Source: Papio anubis
Taxonomy: Eukaryota; Chordata; Mammalia; Primates; Cercopithecidae
Direction: 5' to 3'
Length of the DNA: 64,000 nucleotides
NCBI RefSeq assembly: GCF_008728515.1
Contig: NC_044977.1
Location: forward strand, 7,463,501 to 7,527,500
Shown: positions 45,650-57,852 of the stretch, one piece after another
How the letters are laid out: every line of letters starts with the position of its first letter
Position numbering within the stretch: the stretch's first letter is position 1
The notes under the pieces: model-generated
The model's input: the letters and a program-made list of their open reading frames with translations, nothing else
The model's database searches: none
What the model was told of the DNA's origin: nothing
Program-made: the position numbers and the translations under genes

Positions 45650-46180
45650 AAAGCTCTCAAGCTGTGTTTCTTTGTTCTCACACCACTACAACAATCATTA
45701 ACACAGAGGAAGACTTCTGTGACCAAATGGGTGGGACATTTTCCCCACACATCAAGCAGCGGACCCCAGCTGGGTTTCCTCCAATTGAATTCCAACAATA
45801 TCTACCTGGAGATAGTGTTAGATCCCATGGGTTGAGGTCTCAGTCTTCAAGACTGCTCCCTACCCCGCCCACAGATAACAGTAGCAAGTCCAGGCCTCTG
45901 AAAATTCTAACTTCAATATGAATTCTCATGACCACCTCTTTATTTCACAGAAACACTTACTTATATTTATCAGTTTGTTATAAAGGATGTTGCAAATGGT
46001 ACTAATGAAGAGATGTGTAGAGTGAGGTATCGGGAAAGGGGCACTCAGCTTTCATGCTCTCCCTTGGTGATCCAGCCTTCAGGAACCTCCATGTGTTTAT
46101 TTACCCAGAAGATCTCTCAACCCCGTCGTCTTGGGTTTTTATGGAAGTGTCATAAGGTCAACATTTCTTCCCCCAAGGTA
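45650..46180 (-). mobile_element. Probable ERVL-type LTR, antisense
   Basis: AACACAGAGGAAGACTTCTG, ATCTACCTGGAGATAGTG, TTATCAGTTTGTTATAAAGG and AACCCCGTCGTCTTGGGTTT are familiar from LTRs of the ERVL class (MLT2 or MER21 type). Orientation is inferred from the internal sequence on its right. Boundaries approximate. Confidence 0.55.
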
Positions 46181-46834
46181 TAGAACGGGGACCCTCTCTG
46201 AGGAGGATCTATGACCCACAATCAGAAAGGCAAGGGAAGGTTAGAGTCCTGCCTTGGGGCAGGCAAGAGGCCAGGGGAAAATTGGAGATTCTGTTTCCTG
46301 AGCTCTGCTCTTGAGGCCTTCTACACCCAACATTATAAATGAGCCTCTCATTCAGACAATGAGTTCCAAATCTGAAAACTCTTTAGGGTCCTAAAATTAC
46401 ACAAGTGGTAACAGCTAATTAATTGTGGTAATTGCCTTCAGCCTTCTGATATTCTACCCTTCATTAATTAATTATGCAAAGGACTTGCTGTCCATCAATA
46501 TTGTTTCTTAAAACCCCATGTTTTGTTAATTGTCTGTGAAGATCTCAGAGTTACAGCCTTTTGACTACTATTTTGACTTTGCAGTTTATTACAATAATTG
46601 CCTTATTTCTGACGGTTAAGTATTCCCGTCGGTTTTTATTATATTGGGGTCCTGTTATCTCCATTGATTAAGGGAAGTCCAGTTCTGTAACATTATCTTC
46701 TGTCAGCCCTAACCACTGCTAATTTTTTAACTGATACTGATATCTATTTTATTTATTATCATCTCTTTTATCAAGTTGTAAAGTGGAGGGCTTTTGAGGT
46801 CCTCTCACAGATTATAGTCAGGTGGTAGGTGTTT
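46181..46834 (-). mobile_element. Probable ERVL internal remnant, antisense
   Basis: Complex non-L1 sequence abutting the ERVL-type LTR at ACGGGGACCCTCTCTG. It is interrupted by an MLT1 LTR at 46835. Only a fragment of an ERVL body is present and no frame is intact. Confidence 0.45.
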
Positions 46835-47332
46835 ACCTGTTGAATTATGTCCCCTTAAGATTCATATGTTGAAATCTTCACTCCCTGTACATACAAAAGT
46901 AATATTATTCATAAATTACCACGTACACACAATTTTAAAAAATAGGGTCATTTTCACATGTGGTTAGATAAGATGAGGTCAGACTGGAATAGGGTGATCC
47001 TGTAATCAATATAAATGCTGCTCTTAAAAATAAGGAACATTTGAAAATAGACATGCACACAGAGAGAAAGCTATGTGAAGATGAAGGCAGAGATCAGAGT
47101 GGTACTAAATTTTACAAGCCAAGAAATGTCAGATTTCCAGCAGACTACCAGAAACTTAGGTGAGATGGTGGAACAGATGCTCTCAGAGCCCTTAGGAGGA
47201 AACAAACCTGCTGACCTCTTATTATTGGACTTCAAATGCAAGAATCATGAGAACATCAACATCTGCTGTGTAGGAAAACCAGTTTGTGGTTCTTTGTTAT
47301 GGCAGTTCTGGAAAATGAATAGAGTCGATTTT
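46835..47332 (+). mobile_element. MLT1-type (C/D-like) LTR, sense
   Basis: TGTTGAATTATGTCCCC, AAGATTCATATGTTGAAATC, AGAGAAAGCTATGTGAAGATG, AAACCTGCTGACCTCTTATT, GTTATGGCAGTTCTGG in order along the LTR. It splits the ERVL remnant. The 98-codon frame in it is chance. Confidence 0.85.
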
Positions 47333-48080
47333 CCGCATGGTATTTCAAGACTGACATGTTCATTTCTCTAAGTCTTTTGATCCCCTCCTCAATTGTCTGC
47401 AATGAAAGGTCTGGTCTTTCTACATACCTTCTTTGGACCATTATGTACTCAACTTTCTAAGAACCATTTCAGCAACATCTTAGCACTATTTCTGGGGTCC
47501 TTTTTAGGGTGTTATATCCTGTTTCACATATCAATGAACTCTCTCTTTGCAAATATTATTTTCTGCTCTTTTTTTCATACCACTCTGAGGACGCAGGCCC
47601 ATTTTCTCTTCCGGATCTTCTGGTTGGGACCATTAGACGTTTTGGCTCCTTTGAGGAGTACTTCCTTTCCTCCTGTGACAGATCCAGGCTATGTGTGACC
47701 AGATTGCATTCTCAATTTACTCTGAGTATTGGTTTAGTGACCAGGAAAGAAGTTGGGATAGCTGTTGAGAAGCATGTTTTGTTTGGCAGTATGAAGGTGT
47801 TTTCATTATCTTCCAGCAATGAGGTAGTGCAATGACAGAGTCTCTGTTATGTTAGCAGGCACAGAATCTTCAGGGAATCTAAGGATTTAACATTTTTAAG
47901 AAGATGATAGCAATGTCCAGGGAAGGAGAGGTTCTTCCCTAACAATGTAGCATACTCGCTGAGCTTTAGAATTCAACTTTCTCTAGAGCTATGCTTCAAT
48001 TCAAATTAAAAGTCATGAGCCTGATACTAGCATTATCACTCCTCCATCAGCTGGAGATAAATCATTCTTTATATGCTACT
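47333..48080 (-). mobile_element. Probable ERVL internal remnant, antisense (gag side)
   Basis: The minus-strand frame at 47256-47441 has wording (PDLSLQTIEEGIKRLREMNM) that resembles the gag region of ERVL-class elements, which fits a minus-strand provirus with its 5' side on the right. Most of pol is absent, so the element is heavily deleted. Assignment tentative. Confidence 0.42.
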
Positions 48081-48130
48081 AAGAAAATATTCTGTAGAGA
48101 CGAGACCTTGCTATGTTAAAAGAAAAAAAA

Positions 48131-48162
<32 letters not shown>

Positions 48163-48196
48163 AAAAAAAGAAAAAAAAAGAAAAGAAAATATTCTG
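48081..48196 (+). mobile_element. Miniature poly(A) retro-insertion with 14-bp target duplication
   Basis: AAGAAAATATTCTG stands at 48081-48094 and again at 48183-48196. Between them are 23 nt (48095-48117, GTAGAGAC-type wording as in an antisense Alu) and about 65 nt of nearly pure A. This is the layout of target-primed reverse transcription of a polyadenylated RNA, truncated almost to its tail. Confidence 0.9.
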
Positions 48197-50258
48197 GTTT
48201 CATTCTTTCCTGAAAATAAGTGTTAAATCTCCCTCAGCCTTTCGTTGTCTTTCTCCAATGGCTTGATAACCTTCAGAAATAGCTATTTAATTTCTTACTA
48301 TTATGATTACTCCTTCCCCTAAACATCTCAAATGCCTGACATATGGTACCTACCAGAGCATTCTGTTTCCTCAGTATGCTGCCCCATTTTACCACCAGCT
48401 AAACTACAGTTTAGCATTTGCACCATTAGAGCTTGCTATAGATTATTTGTGTTCCACCTTCTACCAATTATGAAGTCCTTCTCCATTGCTAGGCAGACAA
48501 TAGGTAGTAAAGTTCCTGCATCCCATTTTTAGAACCTGCATCATAGGCACACTTTTGTTCCAACTGTCTTAGGTTAGGTTCCCTAGGAAACAGACTGACA
48601 TCTAGATTTGCATGCAAGAGTTTACTAGGAAATGCTTTGGGGAATAATATCTTTAAGGAGGTCAGAGTAGTAGGATTTGGCAGATGGAGAAGTTAAACTG
48701 CCATGAGTGGGTTGTAAATTTGATTAAGACAACACCCTTTAGCAGAGGGCAATTCTAGGAGAGTTGAATGTGAGTAGCCCACAACTAGAGAAATTAGTTC
48801 TTTAGTTTGCCTTGAGTGACATCTCACTGTGTCCACTATGCATTATATCTGCTCCAGAGTTTATTGAAAAAGGAATTTACAGGAGAATTTTCATTTCATT
48901 GATTTATTTTCATTTTCCCAGTTGCTTTTTTTTTTCTTTCTAAGGAAAAAGCATGGAAAAGATTGGTTATAAAACTATATTATCAGAAATATCCGTGACT
49001 TTCGAAAATTACATATATACCTGCAAAACATGAAGTTGTCCCTCATCTTCTCCTGTAAATCTTGTCAGTGTCTCATTACTAGGCAATGTGTGTTGAATTC
49101 ATTTGGATGTTGAAATATTAATCAATTACTTCAAACTACACATGTTACATATATTGACCTATAAATAAGATCATTTTGAATAGAAACCTTAGAAAAAGAT
49201 ATGGAATAAGTTATTCTCTAATGATTTATGTAGAAAATTTTAAAACATCAAGTCAGTGTGAATTAAAAGAATCCTTTGTTCTATAAAGTGTTACACTGAA
49301 GTGGTTCTCAACCTTTTCAATAAATAAATAAATAAAAGAGAATGTTTGCACATCTATTGGAGATTTAATCTGTCCTAAAATGATCATTACATAACTCAAA
49401 ACATCTTAGAAATCTCGTTTCAGATAAAACAATATTTATGACATTTTAAATTATACTTTATAAAGTAGCCTCATTTGTTCTAATATAAAAATGTGTAAAG
49501 ATATGTAAGGACTCATCCTGTAGCCATCAGTCTTTTGTCCTAATTCACTTAGGCCAAAGTCCTTAGATTTACCCTAGCCACTTATCTTTCTCTTATACCC
49601 AGTCCACTTCCGGCCTACCATTAAATCCTGTTTTTCTGACTGTGAAACATATCTAAGCTCAAAATGTATCCAAACCACCCAGACCACGATGGCTTTGGTT
49701 TCATAGAGTTTTTCTAATCCCTCTCTCAGAACTGCTTATACTACTACTAAATTGTGGCCATCAAGTTGATACTATGTTACAGTACATAATCAAGGCATAT
49801 TGGCCATTGATTCATTACTCTTCTACTTCATAAATTCCCCTGTTAGTAGAGAAGATACATATCTTCAATAAACTCAATAGAGGAAATGAAATGTTTCTCT
49901 TTTATCTTCGTACGTTATGAAACACCTAATAAGGAGCTCACATGTACTAAAAAGCAGGAAGAGTGAGCTAATGTTTGCCTCCTTTGGTCAGGTTTTCCCT
50001 GCTTTGCAGTTACCTACACGCAAAGAGAGGGTGCAGATCTCTCTGCGCATGTGGATTCGGATAACAGCTCACTGTACCTCAATATTATGCACATCCTAAC
50101 TGAACATATTTTGTTCTGAATTACCAAAAAAAGTCCCTAAAGTAAATCAACTGCACTTTCCAGGCACTCCTGAAGCACAGTCCTCAGCGATATTATTTAA
50201 TTATCCAGCCATATTGATGTCAAAAATTCTATCCAAGAATATAGAGTTTAAGAATCTT
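48197..50258. other. Unassigned sequence of ordinary complexity
   Basis: About 2 kb, less AT-rich than most of the window. 48568-48720 has the feel of an old LTR (GGTTCCCTAGGAAACAGAC). GTGGTTCTCAACC near 49301 resembles a hAT terminal repeat. Neither could be confirmed. TAAA repeats lie at 49319-49335. No gene recognised. Confidence 0.45.
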
Positions 50259-50549
50259 GGCCGGGCGCGGTGGCTCACGCCTGTAATCTCAGCACTTTGG
50301 GAGGCCAAGACGGGCGGATCACAAGGTCAGGAGATCCAGACCATCCTGGCTAACACGGTGAAACCCCGTCTCTACTAAAATACAAAAAAACTAGCCGGGC
50401 GAGGTGGCGGCGCCTGTGGTCCCAGCTACTCGGGAGGCTGAGGCAGGAGAATGGCGGGAACCCGGGGGGCGGAGCTTGCAGTGAGCCAAGATGGCGCCGC
50501 TCACTGCAGCCTGGGTGACAGAGAGACTCCGTCTCAAAAAAAAAAAAAA
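50259..50549 (+). mobile_element. Young AluY/AluYR-type SINE, sense
   Basis: GGCCGGGCGCGGTGGCTCACG start, few changes from consensus, CTAGCCGGGCGAGGTGG and GGCGGCGCCTGTGGTCCC, GGCGGGAACCCGG, short A14 tail. It shares GGCGGCGCC with the antisense Alu at 490-822, so the two are probably of one subfamily. The target duplication is not clean. Confidence 0.95.
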
Positions 50550-51970
50550 TTCTTATAATATGCCTGCAGGTTTTTGGAAGTGTATGATGATCATATATTA
50601 TCATAAAAATCTAGTAAAACCAAATATTAAAATACAGATTTTAATCTACATATATACAATATAAATAAGTATACATCATAGTTATGTAAGCACAGGCAAA
50701 TCCTTTTCCAGGATAAGCGGGAGATATATGCCTTAATAAAGAAAGACTGCTTATCTATTAATTTGTGTATTTTATATTAATACATTTATTATAGAACTAA
50801 TATCCCAATTGGATATTTAAACAATGATAAACTATATGTGCATCAAAAATAAAGAATCTTTCAAAAACATCAATTGAAACAATCATGTCTTTGTTCTATG
50901 AAAGGTGAATAATTTTATATATTTTACCTAAAAATAATTTTTCACAATTCTAATTTGTAACCGAAGTTTTTATGCAAACCTTATTATGGCAGATGGATTT
51001 TCTTGATTCTATTTGTTTCTGTTGGAATTTTACCATAAGATCACTCTTTGATTGCAAAGTTTTCTTTTAGACTAGTCTAAGAGAACAAAAAAGACAATTC
51101 GATGATTATATATTTCATATTTATTTTAAAATACTGTAATGCAAAAATATTATTGCCTGTGTCCATTATATTGTCCTAGATTTCTGAAATATTATTCCTG
51201 CTGATCCGTGTCATTCTGTTTTCTTACTGCAAGCTTCCCAAAGCAGCCTTTCTCTGTTTTTATCATACTTCTCTGAGATCTCTGGTTTTATGTTATCTTT
51301 TCCCTACTCTTTAAAGAAATAAAATAAAAAACCTTTTATTTTACTCAGTCAAATTTAATTAGTTTAATAAGCATAAAACTCAAATGTAGTTTTGTTTCAT
51401 CACGTCGGTAACTAACAATGTAGAGCATTTGAATCATATATATATTTAAAACTATTTAGTAACTCACATTCTTTGTGCAAACTGCCTTTTCATCCCCTTC
51501 TTCTATTTTCTAAAGGGTATTTGTTTTCATTATATGGATTATTTATCCCTTCTGGATCTTATTTTTTATTTTATTATGCAAAACTTTAATTTATATTGCA
51601 AAAACTTGTATTATCAGTAACTTGTAAATGATATGCATGGCATCATATTACATCTTAGTTTACATTTTGATATAAATTTAAAAGCACTTTTCTTCATTTA
51701 GTGTGTCATTACATATCTTATATGGATTTCTATCTATAATATATTAAAGATATAAAGAGTGAAGTGATAAATTTGTTTTACTTTTGTATATGCAAAAAGG
51801 ACATTAAGAAGAGTCAATTGTTTTTCTATTTAAATTTAAGGCAACTCCTTACGTTTGGCTCTATTTCTAAGTTACCACTCCAGAACAATAGTTTTACTTG
51901 TTTATCTCAGTTAATTTGTAATATTATGTTAAAACTTTCAAATAATTGTCATCAAGCATATTATAGATAT
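50550..51970. other. AT-rich sequence, possibly very old L1
   Basis: No gene and no confident repeat. Composition and phrases such as TTTTATGTTATCTTTTCC are compatible with antisense L1M. Confidence 0.4.
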
Positions 51971-52485
51971 CTTACAATAATCATAAATGAGACAGTTCAT
52001 ACTATATCATTAATGCTGCTATTGCCTGGGGCAAGAAAATGCTATTGAGTTTTATATAGGGATTTGTAGCCAGCTACTCTTTAGTTTAGTAGTTTGTCTA
52101 AAGAAGCTTATATGGTCATCAAGTAAAATTTTGTTTCTTAGTTTTCAATCATCCTGATGATTATTTATGTTACCTGTCTTTATGTATTGACTTGTAGTAA
52201 TATGTTGATAAATAGTAGGAAAAATGAGGCAATATTTCTTTGTAATTCAATAAAAATGTTTCTATATTTTAAAATATGATATTTGCTGCTAGCTTGATAG
52301 ATTTTCAAATTTAAAAAGAGTCTTGTCTCTTCTTACTTTGGCAAATAATAATTTTTAAATAAAATGAATGAATATCAAATTTTGTTAAAATTTTTTTGCC
52401 TTTATTGATTACATAATGACATGATGCTGAGCAGTTTCTAATGGCATTATCTGGATATCATACATCTTTTATGCTGAAGTGTTTA
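51971..52485 (-). mobile_element. Old L1M-type fragment, antisense
   Basis: GAAAATGCTATTGAGTTTTA, GGATTTGTAGCCAGCTACTC and TTTTTTGCCTTTATTGATTAC follow antisense old L1 ORF2. The wording restarts at an earlier point near 52490, so that is a separate copy. Confidence 0.6.
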
Positions 52486-54844
52486 CCCAAAATAATCCCC
52501 ATATTCGAATTTTTCTAAATGAGTTTTTAGAGTTCTTTTAAGTTTATGGATGTATACCCTTAAACAGGTATATCATTTTAAAATACTTTCTTTCAGTCTA
52601 TGGATTGTTTTAATAATGTCTTTCATAGAGCAGTTCTTATATTTTGAAGTTCAATTTATCATTTTTTAAATTTTAAGGATTATGCCTTTAGTGTTTTATT
52701 TAAGCAATTTTTATTCCAGGACCATATGTCAAAAAGATAAGTTTTCCTCCAATAAAGTACTTTGCATATTTGTTGAAAATCAGGCAAGTATGTGTTTATA
52801 TATTTATATGTATACTTATCTTCTATCTATCTATCTATCTATCATCTGTCTAGAGACCAATCTCTGAACTTTCTATTCTTTCTTAATACCAGAATACTTT
52901 TAAAATAAAATTTAAGACCATATGGTGAAAGTCTTCCAATTTTTATCAAAACTGTCTATTGAACTCTTTTTAATTTGCTAACTAATTTAATGGAAAAAAA
53001 AATTTGAGTTTGCATTAAATCTATATCTCAGCTTATAAATACTTGAAATCCTAACAATTTTGGGGTCTCCAGTCCATGATTATGGTATGTTTTTCTATTT
53101 GTTTAAGCCTTCTTAATTTTCAGTAATTTCTTTTTGCAATTTTTAGTGTACAAGTCTTAAACATCTTTATGAGAGTTATCCTTAGTAGTTAATATTTTTG
53201 ATAACATTGGAAATAGTATTGTTCGATTTCAATTTACAATATTTCATTGTAAGTGTATAAAAATAATTAATATGTGTATATTATATTGCATCTTGACTAA
53301 ACTTATTTTCTAATAACAGAATCTTGTAGATTCGGTAGAATTTTCTACATAGATTATGTGGCTTATGAATAAGAAAAGGTTTATATCTTTCTTACCACTT
53401 TATATGACAAATGTTTTACTTGCCTGATTGCAGTGACTAAAACTTCTGTTACAATGCTCAATACAAGTAATGAGAAGGGACATAATTGCCTTCTGATTTT
53501 AGGATTTTCTTAGATGTTCTTTATATTACTGAAGAGTTTGCCTTTAATTTCTAATTCGTTGAAAATTTTTTTTTATTTAAATCGGAAATCAATGTTGGAT
53601 TTGTCGAATGATTTTTATGCATTTGTGGATAAAATTATATATTTTTTAAAGACTGTTAATTTGGTAAATTATAGTAATTGCACCTTTAATGTGAAATCCA
53701 CATCATGCCCTTGAGATAAATCCACTTACAATGGCATATTCTCTATTTTATATGTAGTTGAATCCAATATGTTATTAAAAAATAATTGGTCTGTATTTTA
53801 CTTTTCTTGTAATAAGTTTATCTGGTCATGTTTTCAGACAATTCTGATCTCATGTAATGAGTACAAATTCTTATCTTCAATTTTTTAAAGTACTTTTGTT
53901 AACTTGATATTATTTCATTTTAAAATATTTAAGGGAACATATCAGTGAAGCTATCTGGGCCTAGATTTTCTTTATGAGATGGTTTTTACCTACAAATTCA
54001 ATAAATGGAAATCAAAAGCAGGGCTATTCAGGTTATCTCTTTTTTATTTAATAAGCTCTATAATCTCGTGTCTTTGAAAGAATTTATGTCATCTGAATAG
54101 TCAAATTTATAATACAAGTAGTTTTTAATATGTTCAGATTTTTTAATTTTTAAAATATTCTTTTAATAACAATTTGTGCCCTACCTTTTCTTTTTGACTA
54201 GTCTTGCTAACAGCTTAATCAATTATATTGATCTATCCAAAAAATTAACTTTGTCTTTATTGACTTTTTTCTGTTGTGTTTTAGTTCCCAATTGAAACAA
54301 TTTGTGAAATACCTCTAGTAATATACTTCACAATTGATGTTTGACATATTTACTTTTAATCAGTTTCAAACATAATTTCCCATGGTTTTCCCTTATGAAT
54401 ATTATTTTATTTCAAAATATTTGAGAGTTTTTCAGATATCTTTGGAATTGATTTTTATGTTAATACTAATACAGTCAGAGGATATATTTTCATTACTTGA
54501 ATATTTTTAATTTATGAAATCTTGTTTTAGGCCTCAGAATAATGTATACACGCTGGCAAATGTTAAATGTACACTTAAAATAATGTGAGAATGTGTATTC
54601 TGCTGTTGTCGGGGGAAACTTTACATAAAGGTCAATTAGGTCATTTTAGTTAATAGTATTGTCTTCCATATTCTTATTGATTTTATGTGCACCTATCCGG
54701 TAAATTATTATGAGGAGAAAAATTAAAATCTCTGATAATAATTGTGGATTTTTCTATTTCTCTTTGAATTTTTATCAAGTTTGGCCATATATTTTTAAAC
54801 AACTGTTGTTAGCTGCCTACATGTTTAGGATTATTATTTCTTTT
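52486..54844 (-). mobile_element. Old L1M-type ORF2, antisense, part 1
   Basis: TTTCAGTCTATGGATTGTTTT, GTTGAAAATCAGGCAAGTATG, GAATGTGTATTCTGCTGTTG, AGGTCAATTAGGTCATTTTAG and GTGGATTTTTCTATTTCTC run in L1 order. It is interrupted after ATTATTATTTCTTTT by a 1.6-kb insertion and continues at 56455. A CTAT microsatellite lies at 52823-52843. Confidence 0.85.
52823..52843. repeat. (CTAT)n microsatellite
   Basis: Five perfect CTAT units plus a partial one, inside old L1, followed by the variant ATCATCTGTCTA. Confidence 0.9.
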
Positions 54845-55594
54845 CCTTTTTTTAAAAGAAAACAAAATTGAGAGATTTATTTCTCTCCCAGATTATGATA
54901 TTGGAGATATTCCAAGATGGTAGGATGCCAGGGTAGTGGAAATTCAGTCTTCTATCTTGTTCCACCATCTATTATTTCCATTGCCAAAGTAATATCATTG
55001 TACATGATAGCTATTAAAACTCCAATCATTTTTCCCACGTTCCACCCAGAAGGAAGGAAGGAGGGACCAGGGAAGAAAGAGCTGTCTCAATGAAAAGATA
55101 TTACCAAGGGGTTGCACACAGCTTTTCCACCATACCCCATTGGCAAAAATGTGTTTTATTTTTGGTGGCTCAGGTCTATATTAAAGAATAAAAGAATGGA
55201 TACTAGATGACAACTCTGCCATGGCAGCTATGTTTTCAAGAAGTTTTATTGTGAAAGAGAGATGAAACATATGAAAATAGCTGGATGGAAAGTGGAAAAG
55301 GAAAATAAACTATTTGTTTTTGAACGTCAAAGAGAAATGAGCATGCTTAAATATTAAGACTGATCCATTAGTGAAAAAGCTAAAAATGCAGAAAGAATAT
55401 GCCTTTGGAAATCTTTGCTTAGATATTTAGAAATGAGGAAAAAATACATGCTTTTAAATGTGGTAAACTTGTAGTTACTTTTACAGGAAGTTGAGTAATT
55501 ATTCTTGTGATAATAGGAGATAAAATCATGTGCTGAGGTTGATTTCAAGAATGGCAAGGTGAAGAACGTTTATATTCTCTGAGAAAAAGATGTC

Positions 55595-56425
55595 CTTTTT
55601 GTGCAAGTCTACCTAAATGCAAATCAAAACCACAATGCAATGCCACCTTCCTCCTGCGAGAATGTCCATAACCAAAAATCAAAAAACGGTAGATGTTGGT
55701 GTGGATGCGGTGATCAGGGAACACTTCTACACTGCTGGTGGGGATCTAAACTAGTTTAGCCAGTGTGGAGATTCCTTAAAGAACTAAAAGTGGAACTACT
55801 ATTTGATCCAGCGATCCCACTATGGGGTAACTACCCAGAGGAAAATAAGTCGTTATACGAAAAACATACTTGCATACACATGTTTATCGCAGCAGAATTC
55901 ACAACTGCAAAATCATGAAACCAACCCAAATGCCCATCAATCAATGAGTGGTTAAAGAAGCTGTGAGATATATATACACACACATACACATATATACACA
56001 CACATATGATGAATATATATGATGATATATATGATTATTATATATGATGAATATATATATATGAATGATGAAATACTACTCTGTCATAAAAAAGAATGAA
56101 TTAACATCATTTGCGGTGACCTGGATGAGATTGGAGACTATTATTCCAAGTGAAGTAACTCAGGAATTGAATACCAAACATCGTATGTTCTCACGTGGAG
56201 CTAAGCTATAAGAATGCAAAGGCATAAGAATGATACAATGGAATTTGGGGACCTGGGGGGAAGAGTGGGAGTGGAGTGAGGGATAAAAGACTACAAATAT
56301 GGTGCAGTGTATACTGCTCAGGTGATGGACGCACCAAAATCTCAAAAATCACCACTAAACAACTTATTCATGTAATCAAATACCACCTGTACCCCAATAA
56401 CTTATGGAAAAATGATTAAAAACAG
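55595..56425 (+). mobile_element. L1 (L1PB/L1MA-like) 3' end, sense
   Basis: AATGCAAATCAAAACCACAAT, GGGAACACTTCTACACTGC, TTTGATCCAGCGATCCCAC, CCCATCAATCAATGAGTGG, ACCACCTGTACCCCAATAAC then an A-rich end. It covers the ORF2 terminus and 3' UTR. A TA/CA-rich expansion (about 55967-56070) sits where L1 has only a short TATATATAC. Confidence 0.9.
55967..56070. repeat. TA/CA and ATGATGAATAT low-complexity expansion
   Basis: Begins as TATATATACACACACATAC and passes into repeated ATGATGAATATATAT-like units. It interrupts the L1 3' region, which has a short TATATATAC there, the likely seed. Confidence 0.9.
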
Positions 56426-56454
56426 AAAAGTAATTAACAATTATTATTTCTTTT

Positions 56455-56959
56455 GGGAAACTGAGCCATTTAACATTATACAGTGTCTCTTTTTATTCCT
56501 GGTAATTGTTTTTTTGTGTGTGTGGAATTTTGACTTTAATATTAATTTAGCCACTCCAACTTTCTTAAGTTTCATGTTTGCATGGTATAGCATTTTCTGT
56601 ATCTTTTTAAAATTTTATTTTTATTTAACAAGTAATAATTTTATATATTTATAGGGTGCAATGTAATGTTTTAATACATGTATGCATTTTCATCTATTTT
56701 TAACTTATATTTGTCTTTATATTTAAGATGATTTTCTTGTATCCAATGTATAATTGTCTTTTTATTGAATTCGAAAATTTATGTTCTTTGAGTATTTAGA
56801 CATTTACATTTAACATGATTGTTGATATGTTTAGCTATAAATATATTTTCTTGATATTTGTTTTGTATACAAGCCATCTGTCATTTTTACCTTTTACTAA
56901 TTTGGGGGAGGGCTTTCTTTAAATATTGAGTTATCATAATTTAATTTTATCTACGTTGT
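56455..56959 (-). mobile_element. Old L1M-type, antisense, part 2
   Basis: Continues the L1M interrupted at 54844: GCCATTTAACATTATACAGTG, TTAGCCACTCCAACTTTCTT, GTTTGCATGGTATAGCATTTT, TTCTTGTATCCAATGTATAA. It stops where a MaLR LTR is inserted. Confidence 0.85.
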
Positions 56960-57334
56960 TGGATCCTATGGTTTGAATGTGTCCCCAAAAGTTTAAATCT
57001 TAACCTCCAATGCAGTGATGTTGAAAGGTGGAATCTTAATAAAGGTCATAAGAGCTGTGCCCTCAGGAATGGACTAATATCATTATCAAGGAAGGGGGTC
57101 CATTATCAAGAAAAAGTTTGTTAAATAAAAGCAAGTTCAGCTCTTTCTGTCACTCTCACCCTTTCTTGCTCTTTCAGTTTCCACAGTGGGCTTATGATGT
57201 ATGAGGTCCTTGTCAGATGTCAGCATCATGGTTTTGGACTTCCTATTAATAAAAATAAGCCAAATAAATTTACTTTCCTTATAAATTTCCCAGTATAAGG
57301 AATTCTGTTATAGCAACACAAACCAACTAAGACA
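56960..57334 (+). mobile_element. MaLR LTR (MST/MLT1-like), sense, solo
   Basis: TCCTATGGTTTGAATGTGTCC at the start, TCAGCATCATGGTTTTGGAC, AAATAAGCCAAATAAATTTAC and CAACACAAACCAACTAAGACA at the end. L1M text resumes directly after it, so it is an insertion into that L1. It contains a small repeat, CATTATCAAG, twice near 57080-57110. Confidence 0.82.
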
Positions 57335-57530
57335 TTGATTTATATGATTCAACCCTTTGTTATTTTAGTAGTTGCTTTATGGTTTATACAAAGTAAATTA
57401 AAACTTTCACTGCCTACCATCATGTGATATTGTAGTAATTTACATGTACCATGAAATATTGACATAGTACGTTTTCATTTCTTTCCTTCTAGTCCTAGTG
57501 CTATCACCTTGTTGCACTCTTTTTAATACA
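57335..57530 (-). mobile_element. Old L1M-type, antisense, part 3
   Basis: GTTGCTTTATGGTTTATACA and CATTTCTTTCCTTCTAGTCC continue the same L1M after the LTR insertion. Confidence 0.72.
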
Positions 57531-57852
57531 GCTGACTTTTATTAGCTTTGTTGAGTTGTAAAATACACCAGAAAAAAATGGTACTTTGTTAGTGTACTGT
57601 TTAATGAGTTTTAACAAACTCAGACAATCATGTAACCATCACCATAATACAGATGTATGTGTTTTATTACTCAAATGCTCATTTGCAGACAATAAATACC
57701 CTTCTCAACTCACATCTCATGTTAATAAAGGATCTGTATTCTCTCCATGCAGTTAATGTTCTTACGAAGTAATGTAAAAGGAAAACTATAAAATGTAATT
57801 GCCTGCATTTGACATTTTTTACTCAGGATAATGCATGTAAGAATTATTTATA

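Larger units (their letters stand above)
54845..56439 (+). mobile_element. 1.6-kb composite insertion: non-L1 5' part plus L1 3' end
   Basis: ATTATTATTTCTTTT occurs at 54830-54844 and 56440-56454, and both copies align to the same point of the interrupted L1M, so the whole 1,595 bp is bounded by one perfect 15-bp target duplication. 54845 to about 55594 is not L1; 54870-55200 looks like some other dispersed repeat. About 55595-56425 is sense L1PB/L1MA-like 3' sequence with an A-rich end. Confidence 0.85.

Noticed and set aside
47075..47835. Several frames of about 100 codons
   Set aside because: They lie in an MLT1 LTR and the ERVL remnant, overlap each other in different frames and have no plausible gene structure.
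49300..49314. GTGGTTCTCAACC, like a hAT transposon terminal repeat
   Set aside because: No matching opposite end or inner sequence found; a short match alone is not enough.
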